DNA of 64,000 nt from Microcoleus sp. FACHB-61 (GCA_014695295.1 JACJNY010000040.1:1-64000); one strand, 5' to 3'. Shown: positions 19,665 through 29,900, counted from the stretch's first letter. Numbers and translations: made by a program. Notes: generated from the sequence alone by a model not told the origin.

Positions 19665-20204
19665 CTAAGCGTGAGAAGCTGTAGGAGTTTGAGCTTGTGG
19701 CTGCTGGCCGTCTGGCGCAAGGGATTCCCCTTCAATAAACGAGCGCAACATCCAAGCCATTTGCTCGTGCTGTTCCATCAAACCAGTCAAAAAGTCTGCG
19801 GTTCCGTCATCCTTAAACTCTTCGCCGCACTGTTCGACGTGTTGGCGGAGATTGCGAATAATCAGTTCGTGGTCGTCAACTAAACGCGACACCATCTCCG
19901 TCGCTAAAGGCAAATCGCCGATATGTTCTTGAATCGAGCCATACTTCAGAAAACCCTCAGCAGTACCAATTGGATAGCCACCTAAAGTTCTCACCCGTTC
20001 GGCCATAGCATCGATATTTAATGTTAACGCCTGATAGTGTTCTTCCCACAACTGGTGGAGCGATCGAAACTGCGGGCCCACTACATCCCAGTGATACTTT
20101 TTGGTTTTGATTAACAGCAGATAAGCATCTGCCAGGTCGTGATTCAATAGTTCGATAACGCCTGCACGCTGCTCGTCAGATAGACCTATGTTTAACTTAC
20201 GCAT
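19665..20204 (-). CDS. dps: Dps-family DNA-protecting ferritin-like protein
   Basis: A 179-residue protein that assembles into a 12-subunit shell, oxidises Fe(II) with peroxide and stores it, protecting DNA. KKYHWDVVGPQF and LHQLWEEHYQAL, followed by NIDAMAERVRTLGG, form the inter-subunit ferroxidase site. The C-terminus ends in a Gln/Pro/Thr-rich tail with His-Ala. ATG 20204 has AGGAA nine bases upstream; a TTG at 20222 is a less likely start. The gene is monocistronic. Confidence 0.92.
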   Translation of the reverse strand: MRKLNIGLSDEQRAGVIELLNHDLADAYLLLIKTKKYHWDVVGPQFRSLHQLWEEHYQALTLNIDAMAERVRTLGGYPIGTAEGFLKYGSIQEHIGDLPLATEMVSRLVDDHELIIRNLRQHVEQCGEEFKDDGTADFLTGLMEQHEQMAWMLRSFIEGESLAPDGQQPQAQTPTASHA

Positions 20205-20360
20205 TGAAAATTGTTCCTGCAACTCTAACTTTACTATTAGAACAAATTTCGCCAGCCACTTACATCAACCCAGAGGACGATCGAAGAAGATTGAATTTTA
20301 GTAAAATATCTGCACTTCAGGTTAAAGTAATCGCAATATAGATACCCTTAGATAGATGCA

Positions 20361-20562
20361 ATGAAACTTATTGTTCCGAAGCGCCTTTGTTTGGCGAGCA
20401 CACCGATTGGGCAGCAGGCGATCGCCCGCTCAATCCCGCTATATAAAAAGGCTGCACTCTGATTGTTAGTAAAAATCAAGGAATTTATGGCGAAGTTAAC
20501 GAACATCACACACACTTAATTGTGCGGGCGGGTTTAAATGACGGCATAAGGGACTTGCAATT
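20361..20562 (+). pseudogene. GHMP-kinase N-terminal remnant
   Basis: MKLIVPKRLCL starts at 20361. After a small deletion that shifts the frame, GEHTDWAAGDRPLNPAI follows, then an in-frame TAA and KGCTLIVSKNQGIYGEV. The GEHTDW-type motif is characteristic of galactokinase-like GHMP kinases, which phosphorylate sugars. Only the first ~65 residues survive, with a frameshift and a stop. Confidence 0.6.
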
Positions 20563-20638
20563 AAATATAACCCCATTTATCCTAGAAGGCTAGGAAACAG
20601 ATTTTCGGACATGAGCGGTTCTGACCTCTGTGATTGGG

Positions 20639-20755
20639 ATGCTAGAAATGATATTGACTGAAACCGTTAAATCGACCTTGAAAGATGCTGCCAAGAAACA
20701 GACGGGCGCTCGCCGTCGAAACTTTATGGCAAAAGTGGCGGAAGACCCAGATTAA
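20639..20755 (+). pseudogene. N-terminal fragment of a transposase (ISAzo13-like)
   Basis: A 38-codon frame, including TVKSTLKDAAKKQTGARRR and FMAKVAEDP, resembles the first residues of ISAzo13/Rhodopirellula-type transposases, in which a helix-turn-helix segment precedes the catalytic core. It ends at a TAA and nothing of the catalytic domain follows. Confidence 0.4.
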
Positions 20756-20798
20756 ATACAGCGGTGAAACCCTTTGTCCCATTTGGTAGACCGAAAGA

Positions 20799-20900
20799 GA
20801 GAACCTGTTTGCTCGCTTCACGTTCAGGAACACTTGCTGCTGTGACCACGACGCGCAGCACTAAGCCGAAAATATCAACGGCAGTGTGGCGTTTTCGCCC
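20799..20900 (-). pseudogene. IS5-family transposase fragment
   Basis: On the minus strand GRKRHTAVDIFGLVLRVVVT, followed by AASVPEREASKQVL, matches the conserved core of IS5-type DDE transposases (GRKRH.xVDtlGLvL...). The flanking sequence does not continue the homology in either direction, so this is a fossil about 100 bases long. Confidence 0.7.
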
Positions 20901-21157
20901 CTGGGTGCATGAAGGCTTTGTCAAACCCGACCCTCTGATGAGCCATCGCTGCAGTGGCAACTGTTGAAACCTGGTTTTTGGCGGATGGCGCCTCCAAGAC
21001 AGATTAAAAAAAAGCAGTCCTCAGTGTTTGCGTGGAGGATGAGAGCGAGGGCATTGCAGTTTGTCCTATCTGGGGAATACGGGGTAAAGTAGCGGTAGGA
21101 AAGATTTATCCATACTTTTACTAACTGTGCTACTTTCATTGTTAGCTGTAAACCATC

Positions 21158-22342
21158 ATGCGGGAAATCTGCCAGAGCGTGGAAACCATATTTCAACTGC
21201 TGTTAGACGAACTTAAAAAGTCCACTCGCGCGTCTGAGCAGAACTGCCAAGATGTAGCAGGGCGACTCGCAGCAGAAGTCAACAGGATATGCACTGAAAG
21301 CCAGCGGATTCAAGCCTCCGGAGATATAGAAGGTTCAGCCCAGAGCCTGGCTCAGCACCGCTTGCAACAATGCCTCCACTATTACAATTTAGGCTCCGGG
21401 CCCGGGCGAGTAGAATTGCACAGCACCCTCAGCGCGATCGTCTATCGCTACATCACTCCTCCCCAGGTGCAGTCTAGCTATCAGGCGCGAGTAGAACTGA
21501 TCAAAGATTTTTTGCAAGGATTTTATCTCGAAGCTTTAAAGGCATTCCGGCGCGAAACCCAACTACCACCTACCTACAGTCCCCGCTCTCGCTTAGAACT
21601 AGCAGAGTACATGGCCTTTGTAGAGCGTTTCGGCAAGCGGCGCATTCCTTTACCTCGGAACCGCAGCCAGCAACTAATTATTTTACGGGCCCAAACCTTT
21701 TCCCAGCAGCAGCCCAAAGAAACCTCCGTAGATATGGAACAAGCCGCCGACGGAGGGGCTTCTGATTCCGACCAAACTTGGAACGACACCTCGGTACACT
21801 CGGTACGAGAAGCAATGGCCGGACAGGGATCGGCGGCAATTCGTCCGCCGCTAGGCGACGAGTCAGAGTCTCTGCGACAAAACGTGATTGACGAATTAGT
21901 GGCTTACTTGAAAGAGCGCAACCAACAAGACTGCGCCGATTACTTCGTGCTGCGCTTGCAAGACTTGCCGACTAATGAAATAGAGTCGCTTCTGGGCATA
22001 ACTCCCCGCCAAAGAGACTATTTGCAGCAGCGCTTCAAGTACCATTTGCTCAGGTTCGCCATGTCGCACCGCTGGGAACTCGTTCACCAGTGGCTGGAAG
22101 CAGACTTAGACCGCAATCTGGGTTTGCTGCCTTCTCAGTGGCAGGCTTTTGGCGAGCAAATTGGCCCAGAGGGACAGCGTTTGCTAAAGTTGAAACAACA
22201 GGGTCTGTCAGAGTCAGCGATCGCGCAAACCCTCGGCAGCACGGTAGCCCAGGTACAGAAACGGTGGTTTAAATTGCTGGAACTTGCCTGGGAATTGCGA
22301 AATCGTTCAGATTCCGGAGAAGGGGCATCTAGTGATGAATAA
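21158..22342 (+). CDS. hetZ: HetZ-like heterocyst-differentiation regulator
   Basis: A 394-residue protein. RASEQNCQDVAGRLAAEVNR, GRVELHSTLSAIVYRYI and KRRIPLPRNRSQQLIILRAQ, then PKETSVDMEQAADGG, fit my recollection of HetZ. In Anabaena, HetZ is a DNA-binding regulator acting early in heterocyst differentiation. The C-terminal part (from about residue 230) resembles a sigma-70 region 4/helix-turn-helix module: LPTNEIESLLGITPRQRDYL, and later LSESAIAQTLGSTVAQVQKR. It overlaps patU by 8 bases. The hetZ-patU pair is also found in filaments without heterocysts, so the window alone does not show whether this organism makes them. Confidence 0.75.
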   Translation: MREICQSVETIFQLLLDELKKSTRASEQNCQDVAGRLAAEVNRICTESQRIQASGDIEGSAQSLAQHRLQQCLHYYNLGSGPGRVELHSTLSAIVYRYITPPQVQSSYQARVELIKDFLQGFYLEALKAFRRETQLPPTYSPRSRLELAEYMAFVERFGKRRIPLPRNRSQQLIILRAQTFSQQQPKETSVDMEQAADGGASDSDQTWNDTSVHSVREAMAGQGSAAIRPPLGDESESLRQNVIDELVAYLKERNQQDCADYFVLRLQDLPTNEIESLLGITPRQRDYLQQRFKYHLLRFAMSHRWELVHQWLEADLDRNLGLLPSQWQAFGEQIGPEGQRLLKLKQQGLSESAIAQTLGSTVAQVQKRWFKLLELAWELRNRSDSGEGASSDE

Positions 22343-23405
22343 CGAAACGAACAGGGATGCAGAGGCTTTCGAGCGCCATTTTTTAGACTGGATATTGCAG
22401 GCGCCAATCGCGAATGCCTCTAGCGAAGATGAGGAAAACCTCAATCCGCCCCCTCGCTCAGAAGAGTGGGCCGATACAGAAGAGAATTCCGGGGTGGAAT
22501 ACTGGGAATGGGACGAACCCGACCCGCTGGACTATCAAGTGGGGGCGCACAGCAATGCACCCGCACAACCGCTGACACTTGGAGATATACCGACCGTGCA
22601 AGACCGTTTTCAGACCTTGTTAAAACAAAGGCTTAGAGCCGAAATTGAATCCAACCCGCCGCTGTTCCCCTGGGAAACAGAATTCAAAAGCTACGACCAC
22701 GATTACCCAGACGATGTAGCCCCGCAATGGGTTCCTCCCCTGCACCTCTGGACTCCCCAACTACAAAATATCAGGTGGGGTCGCCTGCCAATTCCGATCG
22801 CGCAAGGAGTTTTTGCTCAACTGCTAGAACCTTGTCAGGAACTGGTAATGTCGTCGCTGCGGGAAGGCTCGAAATTAGTTCGCGCTGTAGATGGCTTGTT
22901 TCCGGGCCATTCTCAGGAACTCAACGAATTAGCGGGTTTAGTGCTCAGAGGTTCTTTACGGGGACTTCTAGATTTAGAAGATTTCCCGACTTACGAAGCT
23001 GCGAGTACCGATCAACAAATGGTGCTGTCGCTGTTGGCCGCCAGGGAAATCATTGAGTCTCTAACTTTGGATTGTCCTGTGAATCAGTCGCCGGTTTCGC
23101 GGGAGTGGCTGACTGGTTTGGGTTCGCTGACTCTGGAGGCTCAATACCTGTCGAACCGCAACAGAGAACAGCAAATGCCGTGTTTAAGAGTTGAGTGCCA
23201 ATTTCCGGGGGCAGGAAGTTTGGAACTCAAGGGAGGAGATGCCGAAGCAACTGCACATCGTGCGAGTTCCGGGCATTTAAGTGTGGAGTTGTTTGACGCA
23301 CAACCTGACAAAACTTATGCCCTAGAAGTTCGATTCCAAAACTTCGAGACCAGACCTCTGATGTTTGCTATTCGTCCTATTTTGGCAGGACAAGATAGCA
23401 ACTAG
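22335..23405 (+). CDS. patU: PatU-like protein, partner of HetZ
   Basis: A 356-residue protein starting at ATG 22335, inside the end of hetZ; an upstream in-frame start at 22284 would lie deeper in hetZ. The first 100 residues are acidic and variable. The conserved part includes NPPLFPWETEFKSYD, WVPPLHLWTPQLQNIRWGRL, LPIPIAQGVFAQLL and LNELAGLVLRGSLR. Position immediately after hetZ and these segments match PatU, which in Anabaena is split into PatU5 and PatU3 and affects heterocyst pattern. Here the protein is one uninterrupted chain. No enzymatic motif is seen. Confidence 0.65.
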   Translation: MNNETNRDAEAFERHFLDWILQAPIANASSEDEENLNPPPRSEEWADTEENSGVEYWEWDEPDPLDYQVGAHSNAPAQPLTLGDIPTVQDRFQTLLKQRLRAEIESNPPLFPWETEFKSYDHDYPDDVAPQWVPPLHLWTPQLQNIRWGRLPIPIAQGVFAQLLEPCQELVMSSLREGSKLVRAVDGLFPGHSQELNELAGLVLRGSLRGLLDLEDFPTYEAASTDQQMVLSLLAAREIIESLTLDCPVNQSPVSREWLTGLGSLTLEAQYLSNRNREQQMPCLRVECQFPGAGSLELKGGDAEATAHRASSGHLSVELFDAQPDKTYALEVRFQNFETRPLMFAIRPILAGQDSN

Positions 23406-23608
23406 AAAGGTAGAATTAGAGTAAATAATTTAGTTTTTTACTCTGTGGTTTGACCTCACACAAAAACCGATGCAATCCCCCGACTTCTGTCGTGGAAAGC
23501 CAAAAAGTTTAGATCTTAGTTCAAGCCCCCAGATTCATCTGTGGAGTTAATCTAAAATCTAAAATCTACAATCTACAATCTACTGCTCGTTGACTTGGAT
23601 GGGTGCAC

Positions 23609-25975
23609 ATGACAACTGATAACCTGCGAAATATACCTGTTTTGGGTAAGCTGTGGGAGCAGATTGAGGCCATGCCTCCGCCGGTGATTGAGGATTCTTT
23701 ACTGCTGCGAATCCTAGTTCAGTTGTTGGTAATTGTGGGAATTGTGGCTACTGACGTTGCTGCTGAAGAAGCCCTGAATCTGTGGGCTGTGCCTGTTAGT
23801 ATTGTGGGAGCAACTTGGAGTTGGTACCGCCGCCGCGATCGCAATGTAGCTGCTAAGTTCTGCATAGCTATTGGAATGCTGGTGGCGCTGTTCGCTTTTT
23901 TTAGCCGCTTGGTCGGAGAATTGAATGATACGCGGTTAGTTTTGGCGCAACTGTTAATCCAACTTCAAGTGCTACACAGCTTCGATTTGCCCCGCCGCAA
24001 GGATTTGGGGTATTCGATGGTAATCGGGCTAATTTTGTTAGGGGTAGCAGCGACTCTCAGCCAAACCTTGACTTTCGGGCCGCTGTTGTTGGTGTTTTTG
24101 GCTTTAGCGCTTCCGACTTTGGTTTTGGATTATCGATCGCGCTTGGGATTTTTGAAGCCAGAAGCCATTGGCGACAAAGCACAAGGTAAAGGGAAAAATG
24201 AAAGCCTGTCGCTATTTGCTGCTACTTTATCCCCAAAGTATTTTGGTTTGCTGCTGCTGATAACTGTCGGGTTGGGGCTGACTATTTTTGCGTTTTTGCC
24301 ACGCCTCCCTGGCTATCAGTTGCGGACTTTTCCGGTGAGTGCTCCTATTCAATATCAGGGGGAGTTTGACTCGCGCAGCATTCTGAATCCGGGGTATGTC
24401 AGAGGGGGAAATCAAAAAGGAACTGGCGGAGGAAGGGGGAGAAACCCTGACAAAGGGCCAGGAGAGGTGGACTCTACTTTTTATTACGGTTTCAACCAGC
24501 GCATCAATCAAAATTTGCGGGGGGAAATGAAACCTGAAGTGGTGATGCGGGTGCGATCGCAGGCTGCGGGTTTTTGGCGGGTGTTAGGCTTTGACAAATA
24601 CACCGGTCAGGGTTGGGAAATTTCTCGCAACGAACAAGCTCAAAAGGTGAATAGACCTAGGTGGTCTTATCAATTTTATCTAAATCCGTTTCCCAATGCG
24701 CCTCGGACTCAAGAGGTGATTCAAACTTATAATATTGTTGCTCCATTGCCGAATTTGATTCCGGCTTTAAACAAGCCGAAAGAGCTTTATTTTCCGAGTC
24801 CAGAGGTGGCCGTTGATGCGGAGGGGGGTTTGCGAGCGCCTGCGGAATTGGGAGACGGGGTGACTTATACGGTGATTTCTAATGTACCTTTTCGCGATCG
24901 CTCTTTGTTGGGGAAAACTGGTACTAAATACCCGAAAAATATTCGCAACTTCTATTTGGATGTGCCGCCGGAAATTGCCCAGAAGGTGCGAGAAAAAACT
25001 GAAGACATCTTGGCGGCAAGAACTAGAGTATCCCAGTCGGACAGACCGATCGATTCTCCCTACGAAAAAGCTTTGTATTTGGCTCAATATTTAAAGCAAA
25101 ATCCGAATTACAAAATAGAAAAAGCTTTGCCTTTCTTAGAAGAAGGTGAAGATTTAGTCCAGGCTTTTCTGTTTGGCTACAAAAACACCCAGGACGGCAA
25201 AAAAGTTACAGGTGGATATCCCGACCACTTTTCGACGGTATTGACCATTATGCTGAGGTCGATCGGAATTCCGGCGCGGCTGGCGGGCGGTTTCGATACG
25301 GGAGAATTCAACCCGTTTACTGGTTACTATGTTGTTAAAAATACCGACGCTTTTTTGATGACGGAGGTATATTTTCCCAATCACGGCTGGTTTGGTTTTA
25401 ATCCGATTCCCGGTTATCCGCTGATTCCGGCTTCGGTGGAAGACAACCAGACTTTTAGTGCGCTGGAATCGTTTTGGAAGTGGATCGCGGGTTGGCTACC
25501 GACTCCTCTCAGAAGCGGGCTGGATTCAGTTATAGGTTTTCTAATTGGCTGGATAACTTTGATTGTGGGCTGGTTTCTGGGACAGTTTGCTAGGGGTTGG
25601 GTGGGGTTATTTACTGGCTTGATAGCTGCGATCGCCTTTGGCTTTATTGGCTGGTTAATTTGGCAAGTGTGGCGCAAGTGGCGCCACCGCCGCTGGCTGG
25701 CGAAGTTGCCGCCCGTGGAGGGGGTTTATCAGGAAATGTTGAAGGATTTGGCTAGTAGGGGATTTGTGAAACCTCGCGCTCAAACGCCTTTGGAGTATGC
25801 TGAGGCAATGCGTGGCAATCATGCAACTGATGAAGCAGAGGTGATTGATGAAGTTTCGCAAGCTTACGTGCGGTGGAAGTATGGCGGCGAAGCGGGTAAT
25901 TTGAACCAGTTGCGGCAGTTGGTGGAAAATTTGAGGCGATCGCACTTGAAGAAACTGAAAAAGCGCTGGTTTTAA
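23609..25975 (+). CDS. Membrane transglutaminase-like protein (DUF3488/TgpA type), catalytic residues replaced
   Basis: A protein of 788 residues from ATG 23609 (GTG 23603 is an alternative start). The N-terminal third holds about six membrane segments (DUF3488), then comes a large extracytoplasmic transglutaminase-like domain. A further helix pair lies near residues 625-690, and a C-terminal DUF4129-like region ends the protein. In active relatives the triad is Cys in G-x-C-x-x-F, His in DAHAW and Asp in FDP. Here these read GGYPDHFS, TDAFLMTEV and FGFNP, so Cys, His and Asp are all changed. The fold is kept but cysteine-protease-type chemistry is unlikely. The last codons and stop coincide with the start of TnsC-derived sequence. 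Confidence 0.85.
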   Translation: MTTDNLRNIPVLGKLWEQIEAMPPPVIEDSLLLRILVQLLVIVGIVATDVAAEEALNLWAVPVSIVGATWSWYRRRDRNVAAKFCIAIGMLVALFAFFSRLVGELNDTRLVLAQLLIQLQVLHSFDLPRRKDLGYSMVIGLILLGVAATLSQTLTFGPLLLVFLALALPTLVLDYRSRLGFLKPEAIGDKAQGKGKNESLSLFAATLSPKYFGLLLLITVGLGLTIFAFLPRLPGYQLRTFPVSAPIQYQGEFDSRSILNPGYVRGGNQKGTGGGRGRNPDKGPGEVDSTFYYGFNQRINQNLRGEMKPEVVMRVRSQAAGFWRVLGFDKYTGQGWEISRNEQAQKVNRPRWSYQFYLNPFPNAPRTQEVIQTYNIVAPLPNLIPALNKPKELYFPSPEVAVDAEGGLRAPAELGDGVTYTVISNVPFRDRSLLGKTGTKYPKNIRNFYLDVPPEIAQKVREKTEDILAARTRVSQSDRPIDSPYEKALYLAQYLKQNPNYKIEKALPFLEEGEDLVQAFLFGYKNTQDGKKVTGGYPDHFSTVLTIMLRSIGIPARLAGGFDTGEFNPFTGYYVVKNTDAFLMTEVYFPNHGWFGFNPIPGYPLIPASVEDNQTFSALESFWKWIAGWLPTPLRSGLDSVIGFLIGWITLIVGWFLGQFARGWVGLFTGLIAAIAFGFIGWLIWQVWRKWRHRRWLAKLPPVEGVYQEMLKDLASRGFVKPRAQTPLEYAEAMRGNHATDEAEVIDEVSQAYVRWKYGGEAGNLNQLRQLVENLRRSHLKKLKKRWF

Positions 25976-26295
25976 GCGGTACCGATCGCTTAGATGCGGT
26001 GATTAAGCGGGATGAACAGGTTTATAACCGTTTTCGGTCAAGTCATCGGTTTGGTAAGTTGTCGGGGGAGGAGTTTAAGCGGAGGGTGGAGGTTTGGGAA
26101 AAGAAGGTTTTGCAGTTACCTGTGGCTTCTAATCTTTCTAGTAAGGCAATGTTGAAGGCTTTGGGGGAGGCGACTGGGGGTTATGTGGGGCTATTGGATA
26201 TGATTCTTAGGGAAGTGGCGATTCGAGCTTTGAAGAAGGGGTTATCAAGGATTGATTTGGAAACTCTCAAAGAAGTTGCTGGGGAGTACAAGTGA
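25963..26295 (+). pseudogene. tnsC: TnsC of a type V-K CRISPR-associated transposon, C-terminal remnant
   Basis: The frame gives ALVLSGTDRLDAVIKRDEQV, FGKLSGEEFKRRVEVWEKKV and LPVASNLSSKAML, then LKEVAGEYK. Segment by segment it follows the C-terminal end of V-K CAST TnsC (AAA+ transposition regulator), including the terminal EYK. The Walker A and B part is missing; the homology starts abruptly within the end of the transglutaminase-like gene. The largest frame with its own ATG (25999) has 98 codons. The stop overlaps the tniQ start as TGATG, the arrangement expected in a tnsB-tnsC-tniQ operon. No tnsB or cas12k is present in the window. Confidence 0.8.
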
Positions 26296-26752
26296 TGGAA
26301 GCGATCGATATCCAGCCTTGGGTGTTTCGGGTGGAACCGTTGGAGGGTGAGAGTTTGAGCCATTTTTTGGGCGGTTTCGACGGGCGAATAAGTTAACGCC
26401 GAATCGGTTGGGTAAGATGGCGGGGTTGGGAGGCGCGATCGCCCGTTGGGAAAAGTTTCGGTTTAATCCGCCTCCTTCTCTTGAGCAGGAAATGTTACCG
26501 CCTCCTGGTGTGGGGATGAAGTTAGAGCCGATTCGCTTGTGTGGGGCTTGTTATGCCTAGTCGCCTTGTCATAAGATTGAGTGGCAGTTTAAAGGGATGC
26601 AGGGGTGCCAAAAGCATGGGTTACGGTTGCTGTCGGAGTGTCCTAAATGTGGGGCGAGGTTTAAGGTTCCGGCGCTTTGGGTGGATGGGTGGTGTCAGAG
26701 GTGTTTTATGATTTTCTCGGAGATGACAACTTTTCAGAAGTCCTTTCTTTAG
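26295..26752 (+). pseudogene. tniQ: TniQ of a type V-K CRISPR-associated transposon, degraded
   Basis: It begins MEAIDIQPWVFRVEPLEGES, followed by LSHFLG. A frameshift near 26370 leads to RFRRANKLTPNRLGKMAGLG and ARWEKFRFNPPP. About 20 codons are then missing before MLPPPGVGMKLEPIRLCGAC. A TAG at 26558-26560 precedes SPCHKIEWQF and the zinc-binding CPKCGARFKVPALW. This is the short V-K TniQ, which bridges Cas12k and TnsC during guided insertion, and it matches along its whole length. Frameshift, internal deletion and stop make it a clear pseudogene. Confidence 0.85.
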
Positions 26753-26911
26753 ATAATATTCTCCGTAAAGGCAAGTAATACCATTTTAGCTAAGATACAG
26801 CTTTCCCTAAAATTACTCTAAAAAAGGCTAGTTTATCATGATAATCTATTTTGAGAGAATTCTGCATCGCTGGAGATCGCTCTGTCCATAAAGCAAGTAC
26901 CGGAGAATACG

Positions 26912-29900
26912 ATGAGTCAAGTTGTCATTGAAAATCCCATCATCAACTCCGCTTTTTCCGAGCCAAAGCGTCACTTTCGCTTTGACGATGACGGTATTAC
27001 TGATGAAGAAGTCCCATCCCGTCGCATCAGCCATTATTTTATTCCCATTGCCCAACCGAAGAAGAAAAGTAAGCAGTTTCAGCAACTAGAACTAAATCTG
27101 GGTGAATGGACACAAGATCGCGTAGAGGAGAACAAGTTTATTAACCAAGTGCGCGATCGCGTTAGCTTATGGAGACGCGGAGGGTATCTTTACGTTACCC
27201 CTACTACTAAAAAATTATTGGAATATTGGACTAACCCCGATCGCGAACGTAAATTATATTTCTGTCAGATTGAAGCTTTAGAAACAGTTATTTATATTAC
27301 AGAAGTAGCTAAAAAGTGCGGTGATAACTGGATTGAAAATCAACTGCGGCAATTTAATGCGGATGCTAACCCGCTACTGTTTCGCATGGCTTGTAAAATG
27401 GCGACAGGGAGCGGTAAAACGGTAGTAATTTCAATGGTGATGGCGTGGCATACTCTTAATAAAGCTGCTAATCCTCAGAATAATAAATTTAGTGATGCTT
27501 TTTTAATAGTAGCACCGGGAATTACTGTGCGCGATCGCTTGCGGGTACTTCAGCCCAATGATGCTGAAAACTATTATAAAAAACTTGACTTAGTGCCACC
27601 AGAGTTAATGTATGAACTGGAAAAAGCTAAAATTGTTATTACTAACTATCACGCTTTTAAACTGCGAGAAATCAATTCCGCAGCCAAGTTAACTAAAGAT
27701 ATTCTTGCTCAAGGAAAAGAAAGTGCTTTTACTGAAACCCCCGACCAAATGGTCAGACGAGTTTGTAAAGGTTTGGGGAATAAGAAAAACATTATCGTCA
27801 TTAATGATGAAGCTCACCACTGCTATCGCCGTCGCGCCGATAATGATGATGCCAAACTCAAAGGCGATGACCGAAAAGAAGCCGAGAAACGTAATGAACA
27901 GGCACATCTTTGGATATCAGGAATTGAATCTATACAGTCAAAAATTGGGGTAAAAGTTGTTTACGATATGTCAGCTACACCCTTCTTTTTAAAAGGTTCG
28001 GGTTATCCCGAAGGCAATCTATTTCCTTGGGTAGTTTCTGACTTTTCTTTAATTGATGCTATTGAATCGGGAATTGTCAAAATTCCCCGGGTTCCGATAT
28101 CTGACGATAATATGAAAGGGGAACTGCCCACTTATCGTAGTATTTGGCCTTTGATTCGCGATCAACTCCCCAAAAAAGGACGTAGTACCCAAGATGAAAG
28201 TAAATTATCCCCAGAACCTAAACTTCCTAAAGAGTTAGAGGGAGCCTTAGAAAGTCTCTACGGTAGCTACAAAAAAGCTTTTGAATTATGGGAGCAGGAT
28301 ACAGAAGCTGTTGATAGAGGACGCACACCGCCCGTGTTCATCGTTATTTGTAATAATACCAATGTTTCTAAGCTGGTTTATGACTATATTTCAGGTTGGG
28401 ATACTGGTAAAAAATATCCTGATGGCAGACCTGTTTTAGCTCCTGGCAAGTTACCACTATTTAGTAATGTTCAACATGAAAAATGGACAGCCCGACCGAA
28501 TACAATTTTGGTAGATAGTGAACAACTAGAATCAGGTGAAGCGATGAGTGCTGAATTTAAAAAAATCGCAGCACAGGAAATTGAAGAATTTAAAGCTGAA
28601 TATCGAGAAAGATATCCAGGGAAAGATCCCGAAAAAATTACACCTGAAGATTTACTACGTGAGGTATTAAATACAGTTGGAAAACCTGGAAAATTGGGGG
28701 AACAAATTCGCTGTGTTGTCTCTGTTTCTATGCTGACTGAAGGATGGGATGCCAGCACCGTTACCCACATTTTAGGGTTAAGGGCTTTTGGCACTCAGTT
28801 ATTATGTGAACAAGTTGTTGGACGCGGACTGCGGCGCATTAACTATGCGGTAAATAAAGCGGGAATGTATGAACCGGAATATGCCGAAGTTTATGGCGTT
28901 CCCTTTGCTTTTATCCCCTGTGCGGGTGCTAATAAAACGCCAAAGCAAGGGGCATTACCTACCCGCGTTCGAGCTTTGCCAGAACGCAGTGAATGTGAAA
29001 TTACTTTTCCTCGGTTGGCGGGTTATCGCTATGACATCACTAGGGGAAAACTAACAGCTAAATTAACCGATGTCTCTAAATACGTTCTCTCTACTGCTGA
29101 CTTGCCAACGATGACAGTAAATGCTCCCATTGTTGGCAAATCGAGTATTCATACATTAGATGAATTAAAATCTCACCGAGAGCAGGAAGTCGCTTTTCTG
29201 TTGGCAAAAATGACTTTAGAAAAATATTTTCGCTGGGATGGCAGCCAAAAACAAGAAAAAACTACTCAACATTTTTTTGATGCGGATGTACAAGCTTGGT
29301 TATTTCCTGAAGTTTTACAAATTACGAAACAGTGGCTAAGGGAGTGTGTCCGTTACAAAGACCACACCTATCCGCAGTTGCTAATGTTAACTGAGTTTGC
29401 TCATGATGCTACAGATAGGATTTATCAAGCTATTGCCGCCGGAGAATCTCACAAATCTTTAAAACCAATTCTCCGTCCCTATGATACTTTTGGTTCGACT
29501 CGCTCTGTTGATTTTGACACCGCACGTCCAGTTTATACGACTGACCCCCATCAATGTCAGGTTTCCCATGTGGTACTTGATAGCAATTGGGAAGCGAAGA
29601 TGGTGGAATCCTTAGAACAAATGAATGAGGTTATCTGCTATGTAAAAAATCAAAATTTAGGATTGGCGATTCCTTATACTTTGAATGGAGAACAAAAAAA
29701 TTACTTGCCTGATTTTATTGTGCGAATTAATGACGGGCAAGAAGATTTACTGAATTTAATTTTAGAAGTTTCGGGGGAAATAAGAAAGGACAAAGTGGCT
29801 AAAGTAGCTACTACTCAAACTTTGTGGATACCAGCAGTAAAAAATCATGGTGGATTAGGGCGTTGGGATTTCTTAGAAATAACCGATCCCTGGGATGCCC

